Shown: positions 1 through 12,700 of the stretch, in pieces | Position numbering within the stretch: position 1 is the stretch's first letter | How the letters are laid out: the number at the start of each line of letters is the position of its first letter | Source of the DNA: Eucalyptus grandis | Taxonomy: Eukaryota > Streptophyta > Magnoliopsida > Myrtales > Myrtaceae | Direction: 5' to 3' | DNA length: 64,000 nt | Assembly (NCBI RefSeq): GCF_016545825.1 | Contig: NC_052621.1 | Location: 9,076,199-9,140,198, forward strand | The notes under the pieces: generated by a model | The model's input: only the letters and a program-made list of their open reading frames with translations | Databases searched by the model: none | Told to the model about the DNA's origin: nothing | Translations under genes and position numbers: made by a program

Positions 1-72
1 TCTCCACCTTCAACTGGCTCTTTTCTAATTAATCGGGATTCATCAATCGATGTTCTTCTGGTGTTGGTTCAG

Positions 73-1012
73 TTTCCCAGCAAGAGAATGTGTCGTTGTA
101 CAAGAGATTTGCCAACTTGATCGGAATGCAAAAAGGTTTATCTGAGCAGATGAATTCTTATCGATTCCACTTATTCGGCTGGTGCCCATAGCTGTTGCTT
201 TGAGGAGACGCATCAGATTTCATCTGTGAGTGGCATGCTGATACTGCGTTCTTTCTTTACTGACAAAGAGGCTGCTTAAGATGGTGGACGGCTTGAATTT
301 CAGGGATTTTGTGGCATTTTTGTCTGCTTTTAGTGCCAAAACCAAAACTAGCAAACAGCAGAAGATTGAATGTAAGTTTACTCAGACTGTGACCCCGTGT
401 GAAAGTTGCCATCTTTCGACACTTTGTTCTGAAATGAGCTTTGTCGGACCGGTTTAATTTGTGAAAAAAATTTCTACTCTTTGAAAATCACATAGAAGAC
501 AAGAAGCAAGGTTGTGTTGGTATCTGTATAAAAGAAATTGATTGGCTTATTTAAGCAGCTCTTCGCATTATATTCAAATCGAAGCAATCAAAAAGTTGGA
601 AACCAGCACTGGTGTGCCTCGTAACATACCGAATCCTGGCAGTATAATTCCTTAGATGTGGGAATAATGAAACCAACTGGAGGCGAGACCAGTAAATGAG
701 CTCAATTAGAATCGAACTGTTTCGAACCCACAAAAGGAAACGAATCCGGCGGTTGAAAGCTTTTGTTTGCTTCGCCTTTTTGGGGTTATGAAATTATCTG
801 TGGTTGAAGATATGTTTACGAGTTTTAGTCACGTATTGTGAAGCCATAAATTATATTTAAAAATGTTAATTTTTAGAGACCCATCAGCTTCGGTGGGATG
901 AGTTGCCTGATGTTGTAAATCTTCCCTTCCTGCAGTGATTTTCAATGTGTATGATTCGGACTGTAATGGAAATGTGTCTTTCAATGACATTTTGGAAGGT
1001 TTGCAGGATTTA
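73..1012 (+). pseudogene. Calcineurin-B-like EF-hand protein, broken fragment
   Basis: This is a relic of a plant EF-hand protein related to calcineurin subunit B (At3g18430 type, by memory of the family). Three exon-like blocks are readable: 73 to about 200, 269-371 and 936 to about 1012. Block 1 follows an acceptor-like CAG and reads SQQENVSLYKRF; it then loses a base and continues CQLDRNAKRFI, an in-frame TGA, ADEFLSIP. Block 2 reads RLLKMVDGLNFRDFVAFLSA. A GTAAGT...TGCAG intron (372-935) joins it to IFNVYDSDCNGNVSFNDILE, a recognisable EF-hand loop. Homology stops near 1012, and the last EF-hands are not visible downstream. Introns are retained, so this is a decayed duplicate rather than a processed copy. 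The 5' end may lie outside the window. An expressed gene is unlikely because of the frameshift, the stop and the missing 3' part. Confidence 0.8.
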
Positions 1013-1045
1013 AATATTCTCCCTTCAATATTGTTAGTATTTTAA

Positions 1046-1285
1046 GTTGTCCCACATCCATTATAAAAGAGGCTCATGGTCAGTTTATAAATGTAAAGGA
1101 AAGTCTCAAGTTAGCTTTTGAAGTGAAAGGCCAAAAACCACTCAATCAAGAGAAATTGTTGATATTGTCCCATATCCATTATGAAAGGGACCGGTGGTCA
1201 ATTTGTGAGAGATGCTCTTATCTTTTGAAATAGTTTTGGGGGGTGAAGAAAGCCTAAAACCACCCAATAGGTCTATCTCTGACAA
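1046..1285. repeat. Two diverged tandem copies of about 120 bp
   Basis: The motif GTTGTCCCACATCCATTATA near 1046 recurs as TTGTCCCATATCCATTATGA near 1166. Each is followed by a similar stretch ending in CCAAAAACCACTCAAT or CTAAAACCACCCAAT. It looks like a local tandem duplication directly after the calcineurin-B-like relic. Confidence 0.55.
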
Positions 1286-2891
1286 GATTCTATATAGGAC
1301 ATTGCTATCTTGCATTTAGGCATCTTCCAATATGGTATAGATGTGTTGGTCAAACTTCATATGTCCACTTCTCATTTGTGATTGTTCCTGTGGATTTGAA
1401 TGGTTTCTAAAGCAACATTTTATAGTGCATCTTGTTTATTTTTTGTAAGGTTGATGCTTTATGGCCCTCATCTACTTGCTTGTGTACTTTCGAGCTGGTG
1501 CCGTAAACATTCTATAGCAAGTTGTTCAAGTGTTTAAGGTATGAGTAGCTCTTTTTATACGGATGGTAAAGGTTAATGCTAGGTATGACCAATGGATAGT
1601 TTGGCTTGACAGTTTTCATTATAGTACCATGGACCAGCGGTAAGTTTTGACTCCTAAAAATGGATTGAGATATTGTTAAGTTGTTTCTACATGATAATGT
1701 AATGTTAGAATATTGCATGCATGATTTTTCTCAAAACGAATTATCGAGTCTCATCTACCATCGCTGGAGTTAATTAAAAGAATGGTGGAAATTTTAGGAT
1801 ACTCTACTTTTCTCAAGAAAAGAGTATTTATAGCATAGTATCTCATGTACCATCCTCATATAAGTGATGCTTTTACTAGACTACTTTGATGCAATCATAA
1901 TGAAATATCCTTAATTGAGTATTGAAGTCCGTAAGAATGCATATTTAGTTTCAAATTGATTGCACTGACTCAAAGTTTCCTACCCTTCTAATGATGATGT
2001 AGTATCGGATATCATGACGTACTACCTATCACGTGATGACCAACAAGTAGTTGAACATTATGATGGCTTTATGATGACATATTGCCCAATCGCTCATCAT
2101 GCTAGGAGTCTTTTCCGTATCTTTATCACGGCTTTAGCATGGATATTCTTAGCACGTCAGCCGATCCATTCTTGATGAACTTTGAACCAAACCTTTTTAT
2201 GATTTTCCTTGTTTTTTTGTCGTGGCAAGGCTGTGGAGCACCCTACAATACTAGTAAATATAAGGGCATTATCACGTTAATTGCGATGTGTCATAAAACT
2301 CAATAATTTAACGATAAAATTTGACGGGAGCTAACGGAGAGTTAATGTGTCATGTGTCTACCAAATTGGGATTTTTTATGATCCAAAAATTAATTTTTGA
2401 TAAATTTATTACAGATGTACTAATTTAAGGTTTTTCATGGTATTAATTGAAAATTTGAAAATTGACTAGAATAATTATCCAATCCTTTGTCTTCCTTTTT
2501 CATTTTCATAAATTCTCTCTATATTTCAAAAGTGGCAAATATTAAATCAAATGAAAAGAAATAAAAACTCAAATTAGTTGCAAAAGTTCATGAATTTAAA
2601 TCTTGGTATTGTTAGATGCTGTCATTTGAGATTCATGCTTTTTTATCAAAACTATTTCCTATAAGAGTTGTTGATCACTTGATATGCACTGGAAATATGT
2701 GAAGAAAAGGACTTTCCATTCGGTGAGAAAGCACCCATGATCACCCAACCTTTCTTAACGTTCTAAATTAGATCTGACTTACCCAATATTATATTTCTTG
2801 GCATATCAAGGGGTTGAAGACTCTGTATGCACAACCACACAAAAGATGGCAAAAAAAAAAAAAAAAAAAACATTAGATCTGACTTATTTTG

Positions 2892-4250
2892 CCTCTTTAG
2901 GGATCACCTGAGTAGTTTGACCTTTTTTCCATAATCGGTGGACTAAATTGTGTCCTGAGTTCAAATTTTGACACCAAAAAGAAAATATGCCATAGAACTC
3001 AATCTGGCATGGGTTTCACCGACCATTTCATTTATTAAGTACAGCATTTCCCTCAATGGAATAGGAAAGCAATACCATATTTTTCATATTGAAATTCACA
3101 ACCATACTTTTATACAGAACATAACTTAAAGTGATTCCCAAAAGACTCTCCTCATCCGGTCGTACTCAGGATCCCTTTTTGGATCATCTTCTTCTTTCTT
3201 AAAAAATCTTTCTCCTCCTCGAGTCTCACTTCAGCCAAGAGACTACATCTCAGCAAGTTCTACCACTATAGGCTACCTAAACATGCAAAAGATGGCTAAA
3301 AGCTAGGCCATGTGCATTCTCCAAGTATTTCTCAAACCTTGAGCCCATGTGCATCCTCTAAGGCGACCTCTTCGCCAAGGTGGTACAACCGAGCCACGTG
3401 CTCTTTTAGATGCTCTAAACTAGTTCGCCAAAGTGACGCATCGATCACCGAGCCACGAAAAATGACATCAAATCACCGAGGACATTCTCCGGGAGGACAT
3501 ACCGAGTCTCCGAGCCACATGCATTCTCTTAGGCGACCTCTTCGCCAAGATGACATATTCAACCACTGAACTCACGTGCATTCTCCAGGTGATATTCCAA
3601 TTCACCGAGTCTTTCTCAATCAAATAATCAAATCAACTCAATAATGACATACCCTAAAATTCACAATTTAAATCAATTCCATACAATTTAAAGCTCAATT
3701 AAATAAACGGACTACGCCATGACAATTAGCATGAAATTCCGGTCGTCTCTCATCTCGGCCTTAATTTCGAAAATTAATTAATTAATAAATATTAAAAATT
3801 CAATTTAGCTCAAAATAAAAGCCCAATTAAATAAACGGACTTCACCACGATCACCAAGATAAAATTCATTTCCGATAAAAGGGTCCGAAAAAATCTAAAA
3901 TTTAATTAAACCTGAACAACCCCTAAGTATAATTAGCCCACCTGTCAAACCCACTCTTTCGGTGGAGGGTGAGGGGATGCACTGACGGTATATTTTGGAT
4001 TGCTGATGTTCTCTTTAGGGATCATTTGAGCAGTTTGACCTTCTTCATCATTGGTGGACTAAATTGTGTCCTGAGTTCAGTGAGCCAAAGTAAGGAAACC
4101 CCATATAAGAAATGACTAGTCAAAGGAAATTTTTTGGCAGTTTTGACACCAAAATAAGAAAATATTCTTAAAATTACTATTATTTTCCATTTCTCTTTCC
4201 CTTTTTATTTTCCTCCGCCATTTTCTTCCGAGAACTCAATCTGGCATCTC
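2892..4250. repeat. Direct duplication flanking about 1 kb of unrelated DNA
   Basis: The block around 2892-3012 (CTCTTTAGGGATCA, then GGTGGACTAAATTGTGTCCT, then GAACTCAATCTGGCAT) is repeated around 4011-4245 in the same order and orientation. The second copy has extra sequence inside it. About 1 kb lies between the copies and includes a degenerate tandem repeat. The copies are too diverged and too irregular to call LTRs. Confidence 0.6.
3290..3610. repeat. Degenerate tandem repeat (GAGCCACGTGCATTCTC type)
   Basis: Short phrases such as CATGTGCATTCTC, GGCGACCTCTTCGCCAAG and ACCGAGCCACG recur several times with irregular spacing. An 85-codon open frame crosses the region but is only the by-product of the repeat. 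No protein family is recognisable. Confidence 0.5.
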
Positions 4251-4449
4251 TATTTGATTCAGGTTAGAATCCAGATTACATTGCTTTTAGACAAACAACT
4301 CAGCAGTTAACTCGTGAGTGATCGCAAACCACTGCCTTTCACTTTATCCAATGGCTTGTGGAGGTTATCCAATGGCTTGTGGAGGTTCAATCACACCATC
4401 AGATACAAATGCATATACAACATCAAATGGTCCAACAATACCACCAATA

Positions 4450-6224
4450 CTAACTGTACTTGTAAACTTTGGATTGCAGGTTCAGGTCATGTCCCCACCA
4501 CTGGTGAATACCATGCGCCCTCTTGAACTCCGGCGATGGATTTAAATTGACTGACAGATTTGCGGAGGGGATTAGGTGCAAAGGCTCTGCCTGCTTCCCC
4601 ATTGCGCTCATGAACAGCGATCCAATAGAGTGCGGAGTAGCTAACTTCTCGATAGCTCCTGCTCCGATCTCTTTCATCTTGTTTCGGTGCTCAAAATAGC
4701 CAATGTACTCTGAACAGACGTGATCAGCTGCATTGACATACAGTTGAGGGACCCAAGCAGATAAAGCAGCAAAAGAATCGGCAGATTGATTCCTGAGATG
4801 TGGAGCCTTCATGGCTAACGTGAGCCCAGCTGTGATCACGCTGGTGGTGAAGCGAATACCGAGCTTCACTTTAGTATTCTTGATCTTCTCAACCGGGGCA
4901 GACACATAAGGCGGATTGAAGAGGAAAGACTCGAGAAAAAATCCCGTTTTCGCCATGTTCTTTCCTGCTAGCAGAGCAAGGGCAGACCCCAGGGAGTGGC
5001 CAGCTAACCAGACCCTAGACTCGCCAGCAGTTGCAACCATATTTCGTACCGCCTGCATGGCAGTCTCGAAAGCGAGATGTGGAGTGGAGCCCATGCTGGA
5101 TAAAGTGAAGATCCAGCCTAATATCTCGAGAGACCGATTCTTTCTTGGTCATAGTGCCCCGGAAGGCAACCACGAAATGCGGTCCATCTGCTGAGTGGTT
5201 CCCTGAGGATGATGGAGGCTTATACTCAAAGATGGCACCAAAGATAGAAGAGTCGACGTTATCTACAAGTTTGCGCAGCAACTGAAAATTGAAAAATTCC
5301 CACCAAGGAGGAGCAAGAGCCTGGGGACCTTCACGTTTCTCCTGGCGGTCCCGCTCTAAGATATAGACACCTTGAACTAAACAAGCAGCAACTGACCTCC
5401 GATGATGCACATTATTCCTATGTTAGAAGTTCATAATATGTTATTTTCATCAATATGTTTGCGGATAAGAATTGTGGCTAGACTAAGCTAAATGCTCATA
5501 TCATTGTTTCACGCAAAAAGAAAAAGAAACTCAAGAGCCAAACAATGGATTTGAGAGAAGTTTAAAATGCCATATTTTTAAAAAGCTTCTCATGCAGTCT
5601 GAACTTGGTGCAGAATGAAAAGCTGGCACCCACATGCTGCTTCTGTCCAAAAACTACGAATTGGATGTGTCCATGAACCAATAGAGTATTAAATGGCAAC
5701 TGTGGAGGATGAAGTTACAATATATGGTGCATGCGCGGGCAAACCAACACATAGCGATAACAGCCTATGACATATAAAGGTCACATATCTAGCAAAGTTC
5801 CTCCTTTTCGGTTTAGCATCTAGCAAAACTCTGATGAAGCAACTGGAGATAAGTATCCCTCAGCTTAAATAAATTCCAAAGGGAGACAAGCGCCCGTGGC
5901 ACATTAGGGAAGTTTGTCTGTTAAGAACACAAATCAAATTCAGAAGTAGATAGAACACATTCTTTGTCGGTTCTATAAACCTGCTTGAACAGTGCTTATT
6001 TTGCATGCTAAAAAGTCCAGTATGACAGTAATTAACCATCACCAAATAATCGAGACAAAGGTGTAGGAAACTTTGGGAATTTTGATAAGACATGATGGAA
6101 ACATAAAAGCTATGACTTAAGCCTTTTGTTCAATGAGTAAAGAGAATCTGAAGGTCTTACCAGTCAACGCAAGTAAGGTGCAAGGGCCCTGAAAGGTTAA
6201 AAAAAATTTCCTCTCAGAGACCAT
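4450..6224 (-). CDS. Alpha/beta-hydrolase, lipase class 3-like (At4g10955 type), frameshifted as read
   Basis: Predicted lipase or esterase of the alpha/beta-hydrolase fold; the substrate is unknown. Two coding exons: 6161-6224 and 4450-5417, with the intron 5418-6160 (GTAAGA...TAG). The protein would be about 343 aa, close to the family length I remember. The second exon carries HHRRSVAACLVQG, VAFRGT, then the nucleophile elbow AGHSLGSALALLAG, and ends in WWGHDLNLQSKVYKYS. Two one-base shifts interrupt it. A run of 8 T (plus-strand A run 6199-6206) puts the ATG out of frame with FNLSGPLHLTCVDW. An extra base in CGCTTTCGAG (5065-5074) separates HGLHSTSRF from ETAMQAVRNM. Everything else is well conserved, so I favour consensus errors or a very young pseudogene over old decay. 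The catalytic Ser region is intact; the family identity is firm. Confidence 0.85.
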
Positions 6225-8466
6225 AATCTCACAGGTTCATTTAAGACTTCTCCTTTGTATCTGTGAAACCTGCTCAAAATTGAAAATTCCATGTGGCAGT
6301 TAGTAAACAACAATGGCTAGTGTCATGTGCATAACAGCAGACTCTTTTCACTGTAATTAAATCTATGTACTATGAGGATCAACTGTGTATCTTTCTTAGC
6401 ACATGTAACTATTTTAAGCTGCCTCATGAAGTTTTCAGTTCCACACAACTGTTAGGCATTGGGAACCTTCTTTTTCTCCAATAATCATGTAAAGTCAGGG
6501 AGAAAAGTAATCCGCTGAGACACTAATAATTTGGACTGTTGAATTATGAGCTTATATTTTGTTTGCAACCTGTTTCAAAAAAAAAAAAAAAAAAAAACGC
6601 GTTTGTTTACGTTTTTGTTCCAAAACTTTTTTTTGTTCCCGATTTGAAACAGCTTGTTTCTTGTTTTGGATCTAGAAACACTTCTCTTTTTGTTTTTTTC
6701 TTTTCTTCTTCTTTTTCTTTCTTTTTTCTTTGGCCGGCGACCGACCGGCGAGGGCCGGCGGCCTCAACGTGTCCAGACCAGTAGATAAATAAGAAAAATA
6801 AGAAAGAAAATAGAAAAATAAAATAAAAATATTTAAAAAATAAAAAATTATACCAGTCACTAAAAAAGCAACTACAAAGAGGTCCGGGAGGGAGTTGAGC
6901 TGGCCCAAATGATTCTGAATAATCTTCCCTCTTCAGATAATGCCTTAATCTACATCCTATCAACTTCCACTTACCCCAAAAGATCAAGCAGTTTATTATG
7001 CAACAAAAATCTGAAAAGACATTAAGGAAAATATTTCTTTTTGCAACTTCTAAGTTGTAACAAAATGGTCGAACAGATAAACAAATAGGAAAAGGAGAAA
7101 AAGTGGAAGTTTGATTATAGAAAAGATCATTGCCATCCCCAAGCTCTAATTCTTCACGAATAAAATTCAAATTACTCTAGGGAGAGAGCTTGCACTGGAT
7201 TGCTCCTAATGACAATCAATTCATTCCAAACAATCTCACAATCAATATGCACATGGCAATGTAACAATAGATAGAATTCAATTAAATGGAAAGAAACGGG
7301 TCATGAGAGGAGGAACGGCTAAGCTTGATTTTTTCTAACTTGGCTAAGTTGATACAGATTTTTTATTAGACATATCTGCCCCCTTTTCCGAGATTTCTGG
7401 GTCGTAGGTCAAACTGGAGTTTGTTTAGCAATGAACAGGTGTCCCAAGATAGTCCCATTTTTAAACATTGGAAATGTGGTTTTGAACATTGGTCTTGTAT
7501 TTTGTACCTTGTAATATGGTGATAGCCAAGCAGGTAGAAAAAGATCCAAATGAAAAAAAGGGCAGAATAAGATAAACAAAGTGTGATGACATCCAAATTC
7601 AAAACAAATCCAGCATACCATATCTTTTTCCAACAAAAATAATGCACATCTCTTCGTTGGCTTATACAAACTTTTCTTTACTTTGAAATTCAACACACAG
7701 CGTGCTTCTTATTGTTTTCTTATTGTTGTCATATTAAACAAGCACAACGCGCACCAGAAAACGCACATAGACAGACCTGGAAAAAGGTATATGTGCACAT
7801 CAAACAGGAATGCAAGCACACAAATACTGTCGAAGCCATACCGCGTGCACTGAAAACTGATGAATTTGAGCAAAACTACCAAAAGTTTGACCTCTACTGC
7901 AGCTTACTAATAGAACTGCCTCATCTCAAAAAGGGCATAAACATACGCAAAACCTGACCTATTCACGATGATTCAACGGAAACCCCCTAAAAGATTAACG
8001 AGTATCTGCACAACCACTCCACTATCAGCCACAGAGATAGAGAGAAATTCCACAACCCCAGTGACATATGCAAAGCCCCACAAAGAAAAAGGAGTAACCG
8101 AACCTCGTCCAATGCAATTACTTAACACCCACAAAGCGAACCATCACACCCACAATGCCATTTCGACAAAGTTCACTCCTTTCACTTTCTGACCTCAAAA
8201 ATCGATCATCACGAATCGGAAATTCAACGTCCCCAAGGCAAAATCACAACCCCAACGCGTACACAGAGAGAAAGCGTTCGCGGATACAAATGCAACCCAA
8301 AATCTGAAAACCCAAGAAAGCATACCTCGAAGGGCCACGCAGAGAACGGATCTGATAAGGCGCGAGAAAGGGTCAAGAGGGTAGAAGATCCAGAACTCGG
8401 ATTCGCTCGCACGTCGCATCAAACTTCGGTCTTTATCAGGTCTTCCTCGAACGGAAGGCAACGGAA
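6225..8466 (-). other. 5' leader and 5'-UTR intron of the lipase gene (inferred)
   Basis: A good donor (GAG, then GTATGC, exon edge at 8326) lies in a GC-richer block at 8326 to about 8460. This suggests a non-coding first exon spliced over about 2 kb to an acceptor shortly upstream of the ATG at 6224. The intron is AT-rich and holds a transposon remnant (6577-6850). Open frames here match no family I know. The leader is inferred from splice-site shape and base composition only. Confidence 0.45.
6577..6850. mobile_element. Truncated MITE-like element with GC-rich core
   Basis: An A20 tract is followed by T-rich sequence containing TTTTTTGTTCC and by a short GC-rich core at about 6730-6775 (GCCGGCGACCGACCGGCGAG). 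AT-rich sequence follows. The same arrangement occurs at 31829-32545. It appears to be a short or broken member of that type. Confidence 0.45.
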
Positions 8467-9771
8467 GGCAAGGTTCTGAGAAAAACGCTGTCGTTTGGCG
8501 TGTTCCCGTTGGCAGCCGTTGAATGCGACGGCCCCAAACAGGGGCCGAAGCGCGTCGTATTGCTTAGGGGAAGAGTTTGAAGTTAAAAGCAACATCTTTT
8601 CAAGTCTAACAGCTGATATTATGTTTGGTCATCTGGATTTTTAATTAGAATAAAATTGAATAAAATAAAATATAAAATTTTGAAATTTTTTTATATCATA
8701 TTTCATTATTTAGTGTATCATAATATTAAAATCGGATATATTCATATCATATCACGTAATCTAAGATATCATTATAAATAGATATGGTAAAAATCTTTTA
8801 TAATATTATTCTTTAATTTATTTTTCTTATTTTTTATATTATTTTATTTATTATTTTTAATCCCCTTTCATCATTTTTTAATAAAATTTTATCAAATAGT
8901 AAACTGTACTAACATATCTAAAATACAAAAATACCTAAAATATATAATAAGTATAAATATATAATTTATAAATTGAACGTTTATTATAAGATAGAAATAA
9001 AGTTGAATATATAAATTAAAATAAGATTAGTTAAAAATAAATTTTTATTTTTTTATTTTTTATTTTTAAAATTCAAATTCAAATATTATTTATATTGAAA
9101 TATAATTTCAATTTTGTTAATTTAATAAATTTGTTATTCGAGAAAAATAATTTTTCTGCATGGGATAATTTTATCCGACTTATATCCCCATTAAATTCGA
9201 TTTTATCATGTTTTGAGTGAGTACTAAACATAAGATAAGATAAATCATATCATATTCCGAATTTTATCCCGACTACCAAATGCAGCCTAATATTAATTTG
9301 AGACATTTTGGTAAACTCTGAATTTCCTTGTCCCTGTCCTTGCATTTCCATATCATGGAAAAAATGCTCGTGGCCTTTGACTTAGTCTTTTTCCGTTCGG
9401 TACAAGTTATAAAGCGGGTCTTGCCCGCTTTTCTTGTTACTTTTTCCCCTACTTCTTTCCCCCGTCATTTTCTAGAGTGGATTAGAGTCAAAATTGGTTG
9501 GTTATTTTATGGTTTATGCAAGTAACATCCAATTACAATTGCTTCACCTACTAATGGATTTTATAATAATTGAACAATTCGGTCTTTCGGACGATACAGA
9601 TTAACGTATCATTGCACACATTACAGACAGGAAGGGATGCAGTGTGTGAAAAGAAGAAGAAAAAAAAAATTGTCTTCGGCAGCGCCAGACCAACAGCCGC
9701 GTGGATCAGGTGCCCATTCTTTGACATGTGATTGGCCACCACATTAAATTACTCGAGCGAAAAGAGAAGCT
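8467..9771. other. Lipase promoter side and DRP1A 3' flank, with an AT-rich MITE
   Basis: 8467-8600 is the probable promoter side of the minus-strand lipase. An AT-rich element follows at about 8618-9293. From 9294 to 9771 the sequence precedes the DRP1A stop codon and would include its 3' UTR. No gene is seen. Confidence 0.5.
8618..9293. mobile_element. AT-rich MITE-like element
   Basis: The left edge (ATGTTTGGTCATCTGGAT) and the reverse complement of the right edge (CTGCATTTGGTAGTCGGGAT) are imperfect inverted repeats of the TTTGGT type. The interior is extremely AT-rich, repeats ATCATATC-like words and has no coding capacity. ATATT is present next to both ends, but I could not fix a target-site duplication. 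Confidence 0.55.
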
Positions 9772-12700
9772 TTACTTAGACCAAGCCACCGCGTCGATTT
9801 CTGTTTGAGCACTCCTGTACAACTCGAGTCTCTTCGCAAGGGCAGAACGTCGTTCCATGACTGCCGGATCCTCATTCAATAACGATGAAAGACGCTTTTG
9901 CTGCAGAGCATTTTTAGATTCAGTACAATAATGACTTGATGAAAAAGAACATCTGGAGAAATGGTCCCATTCTCACCTCCATTGCACCAAGTTCAGTGAA
10001 GAAACGGTCGAGGAGGCATCGTTTGGCTTCCCTTACTTGACAGTGCACAATCGATTTAGGAATGGAGTGGCGCAGGGTTGCACAGACCATATTGACGTAA
10101 GACAGAACTGTCGATCCTGTTTTACATTTCGTGAAAAGGAACTTCAACAATCAGTACAAAGGTAACATATTATTCTTAGACCGACCGATCGTCGTAGTTT
10201 CATCATGAGAATGATTGACAAAGAGGAATTCCACATATCTCACCTATCCTCCTGAGATACGCATCGTTGTATCTGTCGAATAGTGAATGCGTTGGGTTGC
10301 CACCCTTCTCGACATCTTGAGGGAGCTTCCGGAAAAAGTCAACAGTTAGGTAACTACATTCCATGTCGACCAGCTTAAGCGTTGCTTTCTTGCTCTCTTC
10401 CCTCATTCTCTCAAGCGAATCACAAGCTGCGTTTGTGACTTCCACTCTGAGACCAGGATACTGCTTTAGCTCCTGAAGTAGAGGAAAATATATAGTGTTA
10501 GCCATACTGCCTGTATATGGGCAGGTGGGTACTCTGGTCTTGATATATGTTAAAGGTTTATGTGATTCTTACTAATTAAAGAGAAGTGACAATAGAAATT
10601 AAAATTATGCTTTAAAAAAGCAAGAATTGAGAATGAAATTATTAATCTTCTATAACAACAAGATGCTCAAAATGCAAATTAAATTCAGTGTGTAGAGACC
10701 AGTAAGTATGCACCAGAAATTATTAAAACAACCAGGGAATCTAATTGGGAAAGCGAACACCATCCAATCTCAAAAGCAATTCTCCAGAAGTTGCTTCATA
10801 AGCCCAATTCTATTATTTCCCTTCTTAAGGTTGAAAATTGAAGGTTTTGCTTCAAAACAATAGAGACATAGATGCTCCTAATATCCTCTAACATACCGAT
10901 AAAAGATCAAAACCCATAATATTCAAGATGCTCAAGACCCACTTGATTTACGATTGTTTCCATTAAGAATGTAGAAAACAGGGCAGTGGATTCTATGATA
11001 ATTGCGGACCCCTCAGAAGGAATACCTGATGAAGTAATTAAGTTCATTATTATCAGGTTTGCACAAAATGAAACACTATCTCTATCCCTCAATATTAATA
11101 AGGTATCAAAATTCCATAATGCTTTGTCGTTCTCAACTTTAGCAAAGCTCTCTTTATCCTCAGGCGTCTTAGTGACCCAAGTCCCAAAAGGGTTCAAAAG
11201 TCCAAAATGTGATACTGGAGTTTAAGATCCATCCCCAGTGGTCAATTGGCAAGTATTCTCTAGCCCATGTGTCTGGCTCTGGTCAAATTATATGGTGTTT
11301 CAAATATTCACAATAGGCATTCAACAACGGAATGTGAGAACATGCTGTATCTGTATTGAGAACCCAGAAAGGGGCAACAGTGCTTTATATAAGCTTTGTG
11401 CACTATAGGTCCTTCAGTAGAAACTTGAAAGAAATATAGCTCAGTAGAAAATGTACCAGTGTTTCACTAATAGCCTTGTGCACTAGGTCCTTCAGTAGAG
11501 AATGAACCTGAAGAGAAGCAAAAACATGGGTGACCATATTCAGTGTTTTATGCTTCAGCCAAAAATATTCAGTGTCCATAGCAAACACTGCTACACACTC
11601 ATAAGCACCTCCAGTATAACACAATATAATCGGCAAATAAACATATTGTAAATTACTCGGTAATTCCAAAAAGTGACACAGAATCATGTGGAGTATCTGT
11701 TACTCTGAAAATTCAAACCAAGTTTCTCATTCACCATCATAAAACCATGTCTAAGATAATTCTGATGAACAATAAACCACATCAAGTTTTGCACTCAACG
11801 GTTCTTCACATTTTGATCACAAGACAAACCGACAAGACTACCGTATGCATTTCAATACCAATTACTTTATGTAAGCTTCTAGGTGTTAAAGCATACCGCA
11901 TCAACAGCAGCCTCAGCAGGACCTCTGATAGTTATTAAAGAAGACTCGATCAAACGGCGATATCCTTGTTCAGGAGCTATTAAATGAGGTTGGTATCCAT
12001 CAGCTTCTGTAATGAGCTTCTTTATATTTTCCATGGAAAGTTGTTTGTCAAATTGCAGCCTCTTAAGAGCAGCAGGGAGCTGATTATCGAAAACATTGTA
12101 AATCTTATCACCTCCAGAGCGCCTGCACAAGAAAATAACATCATCTTTTTCATTATTACAGATATGCATAATGAGGTGGTTAGGCCAAGAAGAATAAACT
12201 ATGATACATACACGCCATCTAGATGCTCCTTGTAAATTTGATCAAAAAGACGACATATCTCCATAATTGAATATAACTTTCCCTGCATTATAGTGAGATC
12301 TTCATCAGTAATACTTCTTGCAGCATATGAACTTGAGGTGTATAGTCATGCTATTGGCATTCCCTGCCTAAGTGAAAATTCCAACCCGTGAATAGTGTAA
12401 AGCTAGCAATGGGATAGTTAGTCTTCATAAAAAGAACCAGTAGAATGCAACTGATAAACTAATCTAGCATGGGAAATAAATAAGACACATACTCCTGCAT
12501 CTGAAGCTATAGGCTTGCCAAGACGATTCAACTCAGTCTCAAGCTCAAGAATTGTTTTGTTAATAAGGGACTGGATGCCCGGTATTTTGGTCTTGATCAC
12601 ATTCTCCAATTGCTGCAATGAACATGACAGAATTAGCAGATGAAGTTGAATAAACGGTTGCACAAAGAAATGATTACGATTTTCCAACCTTCGAAAGCAT

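Larger units (their letters stand above)
1013..4449. other. Intergenic region with decayed repeats
   Basis: No gene is supported here. The stretch is AT-rich and contains a two-copy 120-bp repeat, a MITE-like remnant near 2225-2480, an A20 tract at about 2850-2870, a degenerate short tandem repeat (3290-3610) and a duplicated segment. Those of interest are listed separately. The part just left of 4450 is the likely 3' UTR of the lipase gene on the minus strand. Confidence 0.6.

Noticed and set aside
2892..4250. LTR retrotransposon bounded by the two direct repeats
   Set aside because: The repeats are unequal and diverged, and no primer-binding site, polypurine tract or pol coding lies between them.
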